Assembly (NCBI GenBank): GCA_025993795.1
Contig: JAMQHL010000031.1
Coordinates: forward strand, 1-64,000
DNA length: 64,000 nt
Reading direction: 5' to 3'
Source: Planctomycetota bacterium
GTDB lineage: Bacteria; Planctomycetota; UBA8742; UBA2392
Positions 8,505 to 18,112 of this stretch are shown here, in pieces. Position 1 is the first letter of the stretch, and every line of letters begins with the position of its first letter. The notes under the pieces are model-generated. The model saw only the letters and a list, made by a program, of their open reading frames with translations. It did not search any database and was not told the DNA's origin. Both the position numbers and the translations under genes were made by a program.

Positions 8505-9548
8505 ATGAACTGGATGCGCTTGATTGTTGCCGCGGCTGTAGTCGGACTGATGGTCCCATTCGCCGTTGCGCAGGACGCCAAGAAACCCGACCGCAAGACT
8601 GAATCCAAGCCCGGCGACGGCAAGTCCGCTGACGGCAAAGATGGCAAAGAAGCCAATGCCGATCGCGGCGACGCAAAGGCCGAAGCCTTGCTCAAGCGGG
8701 CCTACACTCGCGTTCACAGCGCTGAAGCCGACGGGCTCAAGAAGTTGAAGTCGGCCGCCAGCATCGAAATCGACATCAGCGCGTTCGGCGCGGGCAAGCA
8801 GGCGTTCGAGGGCGAACTGTGGTGGAAGAGCGGCGCACCGGCAATCTGGAAAGCCGCCGAAACAGGCGACGAAGGCGGAAACCCGATGCTGGGCATGATC
8901 GTGCCGATCGCCAAGCAGGTGTTTGAGCCGTACCTGGCGTACGTGACCGGCTTTGAGGCTTGGGACGTGCGTTTCAAGACTGCCAAGTTCAAGCTGCTGG
9001 AAGCCAAGAAGGAAGAAGGGGCCAAGGAAGACCCCAAGGCCGAGAAGGTTGACACGATTGAGGTCACCTACGGCGACAAGCGCGTCGAGACCTTCAACGT
9101 CTCCAAGAACACGGTGCTCAGCTTCACCAAGGACACCGTGATCGGCATGGCTGAGCAGGAGCAGAAGGCCAAGATCACATTTACGTTCGAGTACGAAGAC
9201 CTGGGCAAGAAGCTGCGCCCCAAGAAGGTCACCGGCGACACCGAAATCGAAATGCCGGAACTTCCCGGCGAGAACGACCCGAAGAACCCGGGCGCGCCAC
9301 GCGCAGGCGGCGGCAAAGACACCCTTTCCGGCAGCATCACCGTCGAGAAATGGGGAAAAGCCGGCGACCACGATATCGCCATTGAGCTCAAGGGCGCGGT
9401 CAGCCTCAAGAGTCTCGGCGCCGAGTTTCCGGCGGCGTTCAAGATCACCGACCCGAAGATCAACGACGCAGTGAAGGACGAGGACTTCCCAAAGGGTGAA
9501 GGCACCGCGCCGGAAGGCGCCGCCCCGGGCGAAGACGACGAGTTCTAG
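8505..9548 (+). CDS. Secreted lysine-rich protein of unknown function
   Basis: A 347-residue protein with a clear signal peptide (MNWMRLIVAAAVVGLMVPF, cleavage predicted after AVA) and a highly charged Lys/Asp/Glu linker at about 24-60 (KTESKP). The rest looks beta-rich, with segments such as IEIDISAFGAGKQAFEGELW, which resembles LolA/outer-membrane lipoprotein carrier-like curved sheets, but I cannot assign it. It ends in an acidic tail (EDDEF). The ATG at 8505 follows a GGAG site. The linker is very like that of the secreted aspartyl protease at 59642, and both genes share an upstream promoter-like motif, so they may be co-expressed. The gene is flanked by terminators and is monocistronic. 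Confidence 0.85.
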   Translation: MNWMRLIVAAAVVGLMVPFAVAQDAKKPDRKTESKPGDGKSADGKDGKEANADRGDAKAEALLKRAYTRVHSAEADGLKKLKSAASIEIDISAFGAGKQAFEGELWWKSGAPAIWKAAETGDEGGNPMLGMIVPIAKQVFEPYLAYVTGFEAWDVRFKTAKFKLLEAKKEEGAKEDPKAEKVDTIEVTYGDKRVETFNVSKNTVLSFTKDTVIGMAEQEQKAKITFTFEYEDLGKKLRPKKVTGDTEIEMPELPGENDPKNPGAPRAGGGKDTLSGSITVEKWGKAGDHDIAIELKGAVSLKSLGAEFPAAFKITDPKINDAVKDEDFPKGEGTAPEGAAPGEDDEF

Positions 9549-9578
9549 CCCGCGACCCCACGCGTGGGCGGGAACAGG

Positions 9579-9616
9579 CAGGGACCGACACCTTGGGGGC
9601 CGGTCCCTGTTTCATT
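9579..9616 (+). terminator. Rho-independent terminator
   Basis: cagggaccg (9579-9587) pairs with cggtccctg (9601-9609) over a 13-base loop, followed by tttcattt. It lies 30 bases after the secreted-protein stop. Confidence 0.75.
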
Positions 9617-9629
9617 TAAGTGGTGGTCG

Positions 9630-9694
9630 GTTGTCAGGCGAGAGCAATTCTTCGTGCCCTGGTGTCTTTGTGTGAACCGAAGTTGCCTGACAAC
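9630..9694. repeat. Inverted repeat in convergent intergenic region
   Basis: gttgtcaggc (9630-9639) and gcctgacaac (9685-9694) are perfect inverted copies 45 bases apart, with a further partial copy ctgacaacta at 9701-9710 next to the ruvB stop. The DNA between includes gtgtctttgtgtga, a low-complexity intergenic text. No gene is seen here. Confidence 0.5.
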
Positions 9695-9707
9695 TAAAGA
9701 CTGACAA

Positions 9708-10694
9708 CTACTTCAGCGCGGCTTTGCCCAGTTCGGTGATCACGCGCCCGCGCGGGGTTTTCTGGATCAGCCCTTCACGAATCAGGTGGGGCTCGTAGGT
9801 GTCTTCGATCGTGTCTTCTTCTTCGCCGACTGCGACCGCCACCGTCTTCAAGCCCACGGCAATGCTGCTGCCCGCAAGGCAGCGCAGGATGCGCCGGTCA
9901 AGCTCGGTCAAACCGATGCGGTCAATGCCCAGCATTGCCAAGCCGCGCTCTGCCACCGGCACATCGACCCGGCCATCACCCTTCACCTGTGCCACGTCGC
10001 GCAGCCGCTTCAGGATGCGGTTGGCGACTCGCGGCGTGCCCCGTGAACGTTGCGCCACCAGTGCCGTCGCGGCAGGTTCAATCGGCACGCCCAGCAGCTT
10101 TGCACTGCGCGTGACAATCGTTTGCAGGTCTTCTACCGGGTACGGGTCAAGCCTCTCCAGCACGCCAAAGCGCGCACGGAACGGCGCGCTGAGCAAGCCT
10201 TCACGTGTGGTCGCGCCAATCAGCGTAAAGTGCTGCAACGAAACGCGCACGCTGCGGGCGGCAGGACCGCTGTCGAGCATGATGTCGATGTGCCAGTCTT
10301 CCATGGCCGAGTACAGGTATTCCTCGACGGCCTTGGGCATGCGGTGAATCTCGTCGATGAACAGCACGTCCCCGCGCCCCAGGTTCGTCAGCAGCGATAC
10401 CAGGTCGCCCGCGCGCTCCAGCGCCGGGCCGGAGGTCGCGTGCATGCCGACACCCATTTCGTGCGACACAAGATTGGCCAGCGTGGTCTTGCCCAGGCCC
10501 GGCATGCCGGAGAACAGAATGTGGTCTAGAGGCTCGTTGCGGCCGCGGGCGGCGGCAATGAACACGGACAGGTTCTCAACGACCTTGAGCTGGCCCACGA
10601 ACTCGCCCAGCGTGCGCGGGCGCAAAGCGGTTTCGTACTCAAGCTCAACCCGCTGGGAGTGCCCATTCAAGAGTTGTTCTTCACGCTCATTCAT
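9708..10694 (-). CDS. ruvB: Holliday junction branch migration ATPase RuvB
   Basis: A 328-residue AAA+ motor that drives branch migration of Holliday junctions with RuvA. Walker A is GMPGLGKT at 63-70 (most RuvB have GPPGLGKT, so Pro to Met is a small variant), Walker B is LFIDEI at 111-116, the sensor motif is IGATTREG, and the C-terminal winged helix ends TPRGRVITELGKAAL. The ATG at 10694 fits the usual RuvB N terminus; a GTG at 10712, one base after the panC stop, is an alternative. It is translationally close to panC upstream, an unusual pairing. ruvA and ruvC are not in the window. Confidence 0.95.
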   Translation of the reverse strand: MNEREEQLLNGHSQRVELEYETALRPRTLGEFVGQLKVVENLSVFIAAARGRNEPLDHILFSGMPGLGKTTLANLVSHEMGVGMHATSGPALERAGDLVSLLTNLGRGDVLFIDEIHRMPKAVEEYLYSAMEDWHIDIMLDSGPAARSVRVSLQHFTLIGATTREGLLSAPFRARFGVLERLDPYPVEDLQTIVTRSAKLLGVPIEPAATALVAQRSRGTPRVANRILKRLRDVAQVKGDGRVDVPVAERGLAMLGIDRIGLTELDRRILRCLAGSSIAVGLKTVAVAVGEEEDTIEDTYEPHLIREGLIQKTPRGRVITELGKAALK

Positions 10695-10713
10695 CGAACC
10701 GCCTAGTCTCACG

Positions 10714-11547
10714 TCAAGGCGCGAGGATTACGTTGTCGATCAGTCTTGTGCTGCCGACAAATGCCGCAATTGCGCACAAAGCCGGCTTGTCTACCGCTTC
10801 CAGCGCACCCAGATCGTCTGCGGCCAGAATCTCGACGTAATCAACCCTGTCCACGTTGCCATCCAGTTCGGCCCAGCAGGCGCGCTTGAGCGTGGCCACA
10901 TCGGTTTCGCCAGCCGCCAGCCCGGTTTCCGCAGCTTGCAGCGCCTTGTAGATGCTCCGTGCACGCTGTCGGTTGCGCGGGTCGAGGTAGCGGTTGCGGC
11001 TTGAAAGCGCCAGCCCATCGGTTTCGCGAACCGTCGGGCAGGTAATGACTTCAAGCGGCATATCCAGGTCGCGTGCCATGCGGGTGAGTACGATTGCCTG
11101 TTGCGCATCTTTCTGGCCGAAGTAGGCGCGCGTCGGGGCGACGAGGTTGAACAGCTTGGCGACCACGGTGCACACACCCCGAAAGTGGTTCTGGCGTGAC
11201 CGCCCGCACAGCTTGTCGGCCAGGCCATCGACGTTGACCCACGTGGTAAACCCCGCCGGGTACATCATGGCGCTGTTGGGCGTGAACACTGCGGCTGCGC
11301 CCTCGCGGGCGCATAGTTCAAGGTCGGCTTCAAGTGTGCGCGGGTATTTGTGCAGGTCTTCGCCGGGGCCGAACTGGGTTGGGTTAACGAAGATGCTGAC
11401 GACCGTGGCGTCGTTTTCAGCCGTGCTGCGGCGAATCAAGACGGCGTGGCCTTCATGCAAGGCGCCCATGGTCGGCACAAACCCCAGGCTGCCGGAAACT
11501 GCCTTGCGATACCTGCGCACTGCATCAATGCTGGCGAGCTGTTCCAT
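10714..11547 (-). CDS. panC: Pantothenate synthetase PanC
   Basis: The 277-residue enzyme joins pantoate and beta-alanine with ATP to make pantothenate, the last step before coenzyme A synthesis. The adenylate-forming HIGH-type signature is [10 protein letters not shown] at 25-34; [29 protein letters not shown] and the late [10 protein letters not shown] segments are all family hallmarks. Length is normal. It is divergent from panD 147 bases away and co-directional with ruvB, so the two pan genes flank one regulatory region. Confidence 0.97.
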   Translation of the reverse strand: MEQLASIDAVRRYRKAVSGSLGFVPTMGALHEGHAVLIRRSTAENDATVVSIFVNPTQFGPGEDLHKYPRTLEADLELCAREGAAAVFTPNSAMMYPAGFTTWVNVDGLADKLCGRSRQNHFRGVCTVVAKLFNLVAPTRAYFGQKDAQQAIVLTRMARDLDMPLEVITCPTVRETDGLALSSRNRYLDPRNRQRARSIYKALQAAETGLAAGETDVATLKRACWAELDGNVDRVDYVEILAADDLGALEAVDKPALCAIAAFVGSTRLIDNVILAP

Positions 11548-11607
11548 GCCGCGAGGCTAATCAGAGCAGGCAGGCAAGCCAAGAGCCTGCATGGCAATAC
11601 GCAGACC

Positions 11608-11631
11608 ACCGCCGGCGTTAAGCCGGCGGGT
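11608..11631. repeat. GC-rich palindrome between panC and panD
   Basis: caccgccggc, loop gttaa, then gccggcgggtg forms a stem with one bulged G. It resembles other short intergenic palindromes in the window (22205, 30027, 52091), all with A/T-containing loops. It lies in the shared panC/panD upstream region. Confidence 0.5.
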
Positions 11632-11694
11632 GTCGATCCGTTGACGCCTCGCCGCCATTGCCCTAGATTCATGGGGCTGAATGGGAGAAATGCA

Positions 11695-12054
11695 GTGCAG
11701 ATCGAGATGTTCATCGGGAAGTTGCATAAGGCAACGGTCACGCAGTGCGACCTGCAGTACCAGGGCAGCGTGACGATCGACGCGGACCTGCTGGTGGCGG
11801 CGGGCATTCTGCCGTACCAGCGCGTGGACATTTACAACATCAACAACGGCAACCGCTTCTCAACCTACACTCTGCCGGGAAAAAGCGGCAGCAAGGTGAT
11901 CGGCATCAATGGCGCGGCTGCGCGCCTGTGCAATATCGGCGACCGCGTCATCATCGTTGCGTTCGGCACGTTTGAGCGCGACGAGATCAAGGACCACCAG
12001 CCCAAGGTCGTGCTGCTGAACGAGAAGAACGAAGTCATCGGCGAAGGGCACTAG
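11695..12054 (+). CDS. panD: Aspartate 1-decarboxylase PanD
   Basis: A 119-residue pyruvoyl enzyme that makes beta-alanine from aspartate for pantothenate synthesis. The self-cleavage site Gly24-Ser25 sits in QYQGSVTID exactly where E. coli PanD has it. [17 protein letters not shown] and the GAAARL motif are also typical. I choose the GTG at 11695 because GGGAGAAA lies just upstream and the numbering then matches the family; ATGs at 11671 and 11707 are in frame. It heads a rightward group with a 76-residue gene and rph. Confidence 0.95.
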   Translation: MQIEMFIGKLHKATVTQCDLQYQGSVTIDADLLVAAGILPYQRVDIYNINNGNRFSTYTLPGKSGSKVIGINGAAARLCNIGDRVIIVAFGTFERDEIKDHQPKVVLLNEKNEVIGEGH

Positions 12055-12063
12055 GAGAGCGCC

Positions 12064-12293
12064 ATGGAGGCCAGCAAGTTGAGAGAGGCGGCCAATCGGG
12101 CTCCGTTCCGCAAGTTCACCGTAAACCTCGCAGATGGCCGAAGAGTTGTTGTCGAACACCGCGCTTTCATTTCGATTAGCCCTGAAGGCCGGTCTTGTGT
12201 TGTTTGGGATGAGAACGACTCCATGGAATTGATCGACGTCAGATTGATCCAGTCGGTGACCGTCGCGCCGCCCCAGGAAGCAGACGCCGCCTG

Positions 12294-12294
<1 letters not shown>
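12064..12294 (+). CDS. Small conserved-looking protein, function unknown
   Basis: The 76-residue protein begins [20 protein letters not shown] and continues [20 protein letters not shown]. This PF-x-K/P-F-x-V-x-LADGR pattern followed by a beta-rich half is a style I associate with short planctomycete proteins of unknown function. There is no signal peptide. AGGAG lies 4 bases before the ATG. It starts 9 bases after panD and its TGA overlaps the rph ATG by one base, so it is probably co-translated with rph. Confidence 0.75.
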
Positions 12295-13034
<740 letters not shown>

Positions 13035-13072
13035 CTGGCGCCTGACAGCACCACTTCGGCCACCCGGGTGCC

Positions 13073-13981
13073 ATGAACACGCTCGACACTTCGACCGATG
13101 ACAAGGGGCTCCGCACTGCCGGGAAGGTCTTCTGGTGCATCGGTTTCATGTTCATCATGCTGTGCTTTGTTCTCCTGTTCGGCGATGACGGGTGGACTTC
13201 GATGGCGCCCTACGAAGACTGGGCGCGACAACACGGCATTGAGCCCGACGCCACGACCCGCACCCTGTGGCACTGGTTGTCCGGCCCGCCGCTCGTGATT
13301 CTGGCGTGCGCGCTCGCAGGCTTCGCGGGGCACCTGCTGGCGGCATACACAAACGGCCTGCGTTTTCGCCTGGCGTTTCCACGACACACCGCGATCTCGA
13401 TGCTGCCCGGACTGTTCTATCCGCGCTGGATGCCCAACTCGGATGAAGACCTCGCGCGCCGCTATGCCCGCCTGATGTGGGGCGGTCCCATCGGCCTGAC
13501 GCTGCTGCTGGCGCTTGCCGTCGGCGGGTTCGTGAGCGCGGCCGCAACCGGGCTGCACATGTGGCGCGACCTGCTGTGCCTGTTGAGCGCGGGGGCCGCC
13601 CTGTGGGCCGCCGGCCAGCTTGTCCCCGACCAGACGCGCGGCAACGTCAACACCGGGTGGATGATCTCGCGCCTCGCCCGCCACGGCCCCCACGAACGCC
13701 GTTTCGTGGCGCTGGTGCGCGTTGCCCGCCAAGCCGCTGCCAACACTCCGCCGCAGGACTGGGATAACGCACTGGTCGAGCAGGCGCTGACACCATCCGA
13801 CGGCACAACGCACGAGGCCGAGGCGCTGCTGGTAGGCGCGACGCACTATGCCGCCATCGGCGAGCACGACCGCGCCCGTGAGTTGCTGGGGCGCGCGTTG
13901 ACTTTGCGCAGATTGCTGGGCAAGCACGGCGTGAAGATTGTCGAAGCAATGCTCAGCCAGTTGCCCGACCCTCAAGGATAG
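13073..13981 (+). CDS. Polytopic membrane protein, unknown
   Basis: A 302-residue protein with about four hydrophobic helices (near 19-39, 75-95, 145-165 and 170-190) and a soluble C-terminal helical domain containing a TPR-like hairpin (LVGATHYAAIGEHDRARELLGRAL). I see no HExxH, EExxxR or other catalytic motif. It begins 38 bases after rph but without a strong ribosome site. Its stop lies inside the 3' end of the convergent glycosyltransferase gene, giving a 29-base antisense overlap. Confidence 0.75.
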   Translation: MNTLDTSTDDKGLRTAGKVFWCIGFMFIMLCFVLLFGDDGWTSMAPYEDWARQHGIEPDATTRTLWHWLSGPPLVILACALAGFAGHLLAAYTNGLRFRLAFPRHTAISMLPGLFYPRWMPNSDEDLARRYARLMWGGPIGLTLLLALAVGGFVSAAATGLHMWRDLLCLLSAGAALWAAGQLVPDQTRGNVNTGWMISRLARHGPHERRFVALVRVARQAAANTPPQDWDNALVEQALTPSDGTTHEAEALLVGATHYAAIGEHDRARELLGRALTLRRLLGKHGVKIVEAMLSQLPDPQG

Positions 13982-15131
13982 ACGCATAGGCGTCCGCTGC
14001 GGTTTGCGTGCTGTACGCCTGCTCGGCTGCGGCGCGGGCAGCTTTGCCCCGTTGCTCGCGGTTGCCGGACATGGCGATGCGGATGGCCGCTGCTACCGCC
14101 TGCGGGTCATTGAAGTCGTCAACCACCCAGCCGCAATCATGGCTCTGCACCAGTTGCGCCAGCTCGCTGTCTTGCGGCGCAAGCGCGAGCACAGGCCGGC
14201 CGGATGCCAGAATGCCTTGCAGCTTGCTGGGCATGGCAAGACCGTCGGCGCCACGCTCAATCGCCGCCACGGCGACGTCGCAGGCCGCGAGGCTGTCCTC
14301 AAGCGAATCCGAGGGCTGATAGTCGAAGAAGCGCACGTTTGCCAGGTCGCCGGCCAGAGCTTTCGTATGCTCCAGCTTGGCGCCGCGGCCGATGAAACAC
14401 AGCACCGCGTCAGGCAACTCGCGCATAGCCTGCGTAAGGCCATCCAGTGGGTGCAGCAGCCCGAGATTGCCGCTGTACTGAATCACGAACCGTGCGACCA
14501 GCCCGTGCTCGCGAGCGAATGCGCTGGCCGCCTTCGGCTTGGGCTTGATCGCCTGCGTGTCCACCCAGTTCGGGATTACGCTGACCTTTGCGCGCGGCTG
14601 CAACTCGCGCGCCTTGTCAGCCATGCCCGGTGTCAGCGTAACGGTGCGGCCGCGCGCCAGCGCACGGCGCTGCCCAAAACGCAGCAGCGACGCGAGAAGA
14701 CCCGGCTTGAGGCGCTTGAGCGCGATGCCAAGTTCAGGGTGAATGTCGTGCAGCACATAGACATACCTGCGGCCAATCCACGACAGCCACCAGCCAACCA
14801 GCCCCAGCGTCGGCGGGCTGGACGGCATCAGCAGCACACCGCGCGAAAAAAGCGCGCGCCAGAACGCAGTGGTCGTAACCCACCACGCCGCAAGTGCCCG
14901 CGCAGCCAGCGATTTGCCCCCCGGCGCCCAGCAGCGAGAGATGCGCACGCCATCAACAACTTCGCGCCGCGCCCAATTCGCACGCACGCCATGGTAGCGC
15001 GGCGACCACGCCAGCACGCGCACCATGCAATCGCGGGCCGCCAGCTCGCGAGCCAGCAACGCAAACAACTGGCCGTCTGCCGCCACGTCGGGCGGGTAGT
15101 GCGGAAGCAGCATTGTGATGCGTCGGGGCAT
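13953..15131 (-). CDS. GT4-family glycosyltransferase (WbuB/WcaI-like)
   Basis: A 392-residue GT-B glycosyltransferase. The N-terminal half has the acceptor-side motif LLPHYPPDVAADGQLFALLA and VYVLHDIHPELGI; the C-terminal half has the GT4 nucleotide-sugar features FVIQYSGNLGLLHPLDGL and the E-x7-E-like region GLAMPSKLQGILASGRPVLA. These match WbuB/WcaI-type enzymes that add sugars to polysaccharide or O-antigen intermediates. The ATG at 15131 gives the usual short beta-strand start; the frame extends nine residues further. No other polysaccharide genes are beside it, so the sugar and acceptor remain unknown. Confidence 0.88.
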   Translation of the reverse strand: MPRRITMLLPHYPPDVAADGQLFALLARELAARDCMVRVLAWSPRYHGVRANWARREVVDGVRISRCWAPGGKSLAARALAAWWVTTTAFWRALFSRGVLLMPSSPPTLGLVGWWLSWIGRRYVYVLHDIHPELGIALKRLKPGLLASLLRFGQRRALARGRTVTLTPGMADKARELQPRAKVSVIPNWVDTQAIKPKPKAASAFAREHGLVARFVIQYSGNLGLLHPLDGLTQAMRELPDAVLCFIGRGAKLEHTKALAGDLANVRFFDYQPSDSLEDSLAACDVAVAAIERGADGLAMPSKLQGILASGRPVLALAPQDSELAQLVQSHDCGWVVDDFNDPQAVAAAIRIAMSGNREQRGKAARAAAEQAYSTQTAADAYASILEGRATG

Positions 15132-15379
15132 ACGCTTGTCATAGCAATTTGCCGCCAAGGACGCGAAGTGCGGTATTTCGTGACCCTCGCGTCAGTTCAG
15201 GCGCGAAGCGTCACGGCCTGTGTCGTGAATCGCAGGCCGCAGAAAAGATCGTGGCGTTCTTTGCGACGGGGCGTTTGTTTTCGCGGTTCGCGCGTAGTGG
15301 CGAAGCCCTGGGCAGCCGGCAACCGGCGTTCTTTCGGCGTTCTTTCGGCGTGCTTGCGCCCATTCGTCTGGGCAGTGCC
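15132..15379. other. Intergenic region with small tandem repeats
   Basis: These 248 bases separate two leftward genes. Near 15324-15350 the 11-mer cggcgttcttt occurs twice in tandem with a third degenerate copy. The text ccgccaaggacgcgaag near 15150 looks like dispersed intergenic filler. I see no gene or RNA. Confidence 0.4.
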
Positions 15380-16636
15380 TTATGCCCGCGTGTTGACGGC
15401 CTTATCTTTGAAGGTGTGCAGGTTGAAAAAGAACACGTCGTGAAAGTAATGCGTCAACAACAGCCCGAACCCGAGCAGATAGTAAGCCTGCAATACCCCG
15501 CCGGGCTTGTAGCTCAGCGTCCCGGCTTCGCCGCTGCCGGCGAACATGCCGACTCCCCGCGCCGCCGACAGGATCACGGCGATGCCCATAATCAGGCCGA
15601 TGATCGCCAGCACCAGCAGGAACGCGATGCCGTAATAGCGGCGGCCGCTGTTGTCGTCTTCGCTAAGCCAGCGCACAAAGCGGTTCAGTTTCACGCCCTT
15701 GTTCACCTGCGTGCGCATGATGAACCATGTCAGCGCGATGTACTGGATGCTGTGCCAAAGGTTGAAACCCTGGAAGCTGGAATCAAGGTTCGGCCAGAGC
15801 GGGCAGAATAACCCTACGCCAATCGCGCAGGCAATCAGCAGGAACTTGGGCTTCTGCAGGATGCCCAGGCGATGCTCACGCAAGGACTTGCGGGCCCAAA
15901 GCGACGTGCAGACAACGAAGCCCAGCAGGTTGGCCATCCAGAACCAGTCGCTGAGAATAAACTCAGGCAGCAGCGGGTTCACGCGGCCGATGTGAAAGCG
16001 CCACGCCGCCGCGTTCTCGCCGAAGAATGACTGTGCCCACGCCCACGCCCAACTGTTTTCGTTCGCCATCACCATGCGAAAGCTGCTGACCGGGTACAGC
16101 GGAAACACCACTGCGCCAATATCGATCAAGCGCGACTTCATCGACGGCCGGGCCGCGTCGCGGTCCTGGTAAAAGCGTACAACGTAGCTGAGCTGGTGAA
16201 TGATGTGCAGGCTGGCGATAAAGAAGAACCCGGTGAGCAGCAGAGTACGCGTGAGCTCCGACGAAAGCGCCATGATCGCCACGGTCGGCACCACCGCAAA
16301 GCTGGCAAAGTACCAGATCTTCTCGCGGTTCCTGAACTCGGGGTGCAGCCAAGTACGTGTGTAAGTCACCCACACGTGCGGCCCGCCGGCCAGCACCATG
16401 ACGACCAGGCTGACAATGTCTTCGGCCACGCCCATGCGCGTGGCGGCATCGAACGCCGAATAGCGCTCAAGCAGAAACATCGAGGCATAGAAAATCAGCG
16501 GCGGAATCGGGGCCAGCAGCGCCGGCAGGATGATCCAGCGCTTGTCCCAGGACGGGTTAAGAATCCATCCCGCAGGCCCCGCCTTTGCGGGTGCGCGGTC
16601 CTGCGCAAACGTGCCAACGGCAACTTGACCAGCCAT
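15380..16636 (-). CDS. Histidine-containing polytopic membrane protein
   Basis: A 418-residue integral membrane protein with about nine hydrophobic helices. Histidines sit in or beside helices in patterned clusters: GGPHVWVTYTRTWLH, SLHIIHQLSY, NLWHSIQYIALTW and LTHYFHDVFFF. The WHSxQ and GxPH patterns recall the Brp/Blh carotene-dioxygenase group, in which histidines bind iron, but the match is weak and I do not assign it. The ATG at 16636 follows AGGAAC; the frame runs 21 residues further back. There are no neighbours in its strand that suggest a pathway. Confidence 0.75.
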   Translation of the reverse strand: MAGQVAVGTFAQDRAPAKAGPAGWILNPSWDKRWIILPALLAPIPPLIFYASMFLLERYSAFDAATRMGVAEDIVSLVVMVLAGGPHVWVTYTRTWLHPEFRNREKIWYFASFAVVPTVAIMALSSELTRTLLLTGFFFIASLHIIHQLSYVVRFYQDRDAARPSMKSRLIDIGAVVFPLYPVSSFRMVMANENSWAWAWAQSFFGENAAAWRFHIGRVNPLLPEFILSDWFWMANLLGFVVCTSLWARKSLREHRLGILQKPKFLLIACAIGVGLFCPLWPNLDSSFQGFNLWHSIQYIALTWFIMRTQVNKGVKLNRFVRWLSEDDNSGRRYYGIAFLLVLAIIGLIMGIAVILSAARGVGMFAGSGEAGTLSYKPGGVLQAYYLLGFGLLLTHYFHDVFFFNLHTFKDKAVNTRA

Positions 16637-16836
16637 GTGCAATGTTCCTGGGGCATCGATTCGGGGAAAGAATGTAAGGAAAAGGGCCGACCTAGGCAAC
16701 GGGGTTCAATCACTCATTCCGGACCCCGCGAGCTTGTTTTGGTCCCGGGCCGCCTTTGCTCTTGACATGCCAAGAGCGCTCCGCCATGCTGGTGTTTACA
16801 CGTCAATACCGGCGTGAAGCGCATGAAGGAGGACTC

Positions 16837-17076
16837 GTGTCCAATAGCCAGCCCGCCGTCGATCCAGCGACCGTTGCCAACAACTTCATCAAGCAGTACG
16901 GAAAGGCGCGCTTCAAGCGCTTCCTGAAGCTGATCAAGGACGGCACAAGCGGCGAAACCATCGCCGAGGAATACAACGTCTCGCGCGAGCGCGTGCGCCA
17001 GTGGAAGAACGCATTCGGCAACGTCGTCCACAACTACGAAGTCAACCCGGACATCCAGAAACTCGCCGGCCGCTAA
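16837..17076 (+). CDS. 79-residue HTH protein resembling sigma region 4
   Basis: This small protein is mostly one helix-turn-helix (about residues 38-58: TSGETIAEEYNVSRERVRQW). The SRERVRQ turn is very like region 4.2 of sigma-70 factors, yet no other sigma region is present. The GTG at 16837 is chosen because AAGGAGG lies just upstream; the frame continues back to 16756. A consensus -35 box ttgaca lies at 16762-16767, with only a weak -10 candidate (catgct) 17 bases on. It could be a stand-alone DNA-binding regulator or a sigma-interfering protein. It is followed 71 bases later by the DUF2520 gene. Confidence 0.8.
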   Translation: MSNSQPAVDPATVANNFIKQYGKARFKRFLKLIKDGTSGETIAEEYNVSRERVRQWKNAFGNVVHNYEVNPDIQKLAGR

Positions 17077-17147
17077 CTGCCACGCATACTGGTCATTCCC
17101 CGGCGCGGTTTTTCCCGCGTACTTTCCTTTGTTGATAGAATGCAGCC

Positions 17148-17984
17148 ATGGCTTGCCCGGTCGCCATCTTTGGCATGGGGCGCTTCGGCCGCGCACTGGC
17201 CGCTGCGCTTGATCGCTGCGAAGGCGGCCTCGTCCGCATCGGCGGGCGGGGCCGGCCTCATTCGCCACGGCTGGCGCTTGTCACCCAACCCGCCGAGTTC
17301 GTCCGCGGTTTGCCCAAGAGGTGCATCGTGGTCATCGCCGTGCGCGATGACGCCCTTGCGCAACTGGCAACCACCTTTGCCGCACTGCATGACATCAATC
17401 GCCTGCAGTTCGTGCATACGTCCGGCGTCAGCGGCCCCGGGGTGTTCAAGCCACTGGCCGACAGCGGCGCCGTGACCGGCGTGTTTCATGTGCTGCAAAG
17501 CCTTCCGCCCGAAAACGGGCACGAGCGCATCCCGGGCAGCTACGCGGCAATCGCCGGCCCCGCCGATCTCGTTGACGACCTGCGGGCGGTCAGTCGATTG
17601 CTGGGCGTGCATGCCATTGAGCTGAAGCCCGACCAGTGGACGGCCTACCACGCCGCCGCCGTGCTGGCCAGCAACGCCCTGCTGGGGCTGCTGGAAACGG
17701 CAGGCCAGATACTGAAAGATGCCGGCGTGCCGTCAGCACCGCAGTTGCTGCTGCCGCTGGTAAGGGGCACGCTGGAGAATGCCGAAGCGCTGGACCTGGC
17801 ACTGGCACTGACCGGGCCGGTCGCCAGGGGCGACACGGGCAGCATTCGCCGCCACCTTGAGCTGCTTCAGGGCGACACTCGCGAGCTCTACAAAGCCGCC
17901 ATGCGCGCCGTGGTCAGGCTGGCCCGGCGCAGCGGCAAGACATCGCCCGAAAAGCTGGCCGAAATCAACCGCCTGTTGAACTGA
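17148..17984 (+). CDS. Rossmann-like/DUF2520 oxidoreductase
   Basis: A 278-residue protein with a dinucleotide-binding start (AIFGMGRFGRALAAAL, GxGxxG at 9-14), VVIAVRDDAL, the family HTSG motif (FVHTSGVSG), FHVLQSLP, and the all-helical DUF2520 C-terminal domain (AYHAAAVLASNALLGLLE). This is the architecture of 6-phosphogluconate-dehydrogenase-like reductases. Some members of this group have been proposed to reduce ketopantoate; panC and panD occur 5-6 kb to the left, but that is weak context. I see no N-terminal signal peptide. Confidence 0.88.
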   Translation: MACPVAIFGMGRFGRALAAALDRCEGGLVRIGGRGRPHSPRLALVTQPAEFVRGLPKRCIVVIAVRDDALAQLATTFAALHDINRLQFVHTSGVSGPGVFKPLADSGAVTGVFHVLQSLPPENGHERIPGSYAAIAGPADLVDDLRAVSRLLGVHAIELKPDQWTAYHAAAVLASNALLGLLETAGQILKDAGVPSAPQLLLPLVRGTLENAEALDLALALTGPVARGDTGSIRRHLELLQGDTRELYKAAMRAVVRLARRSGKTSPEKLAEINRLLN

Positions 17985-18112
17985 GGAATGCAAGCCTGGT
18001 GAGTTGCAGCTCGCCTGGGCGGAATCCAGGACGGCAAGAAGTGCGCGCTAACGGCTCAGCCTGGCGGCCTCAAGTAAACACGGTATGCAGCGCACTCGCC
18101 TGAACAGCGTCA

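Noticed and set aside
10050-11004. Plus-strand frames across ruvB and panC
   Set aside because: Shadows of two clearly identified minus-strand genes.
13073-13981. Site-2 protease or CPBP-type sortase for the Cys-tail proteins
   Set aside because: No HExxH, EExxxR or similar motif is in its helices, so it cannot be proposed as the processing enzyme.
13938-15443. 501-codon plus-strand frame across the glycosyltransferase gene
   Set aside because: Composition is Arg/Gln/Ala-rich shadow coding; the GT4 motifs are on the minus strand.
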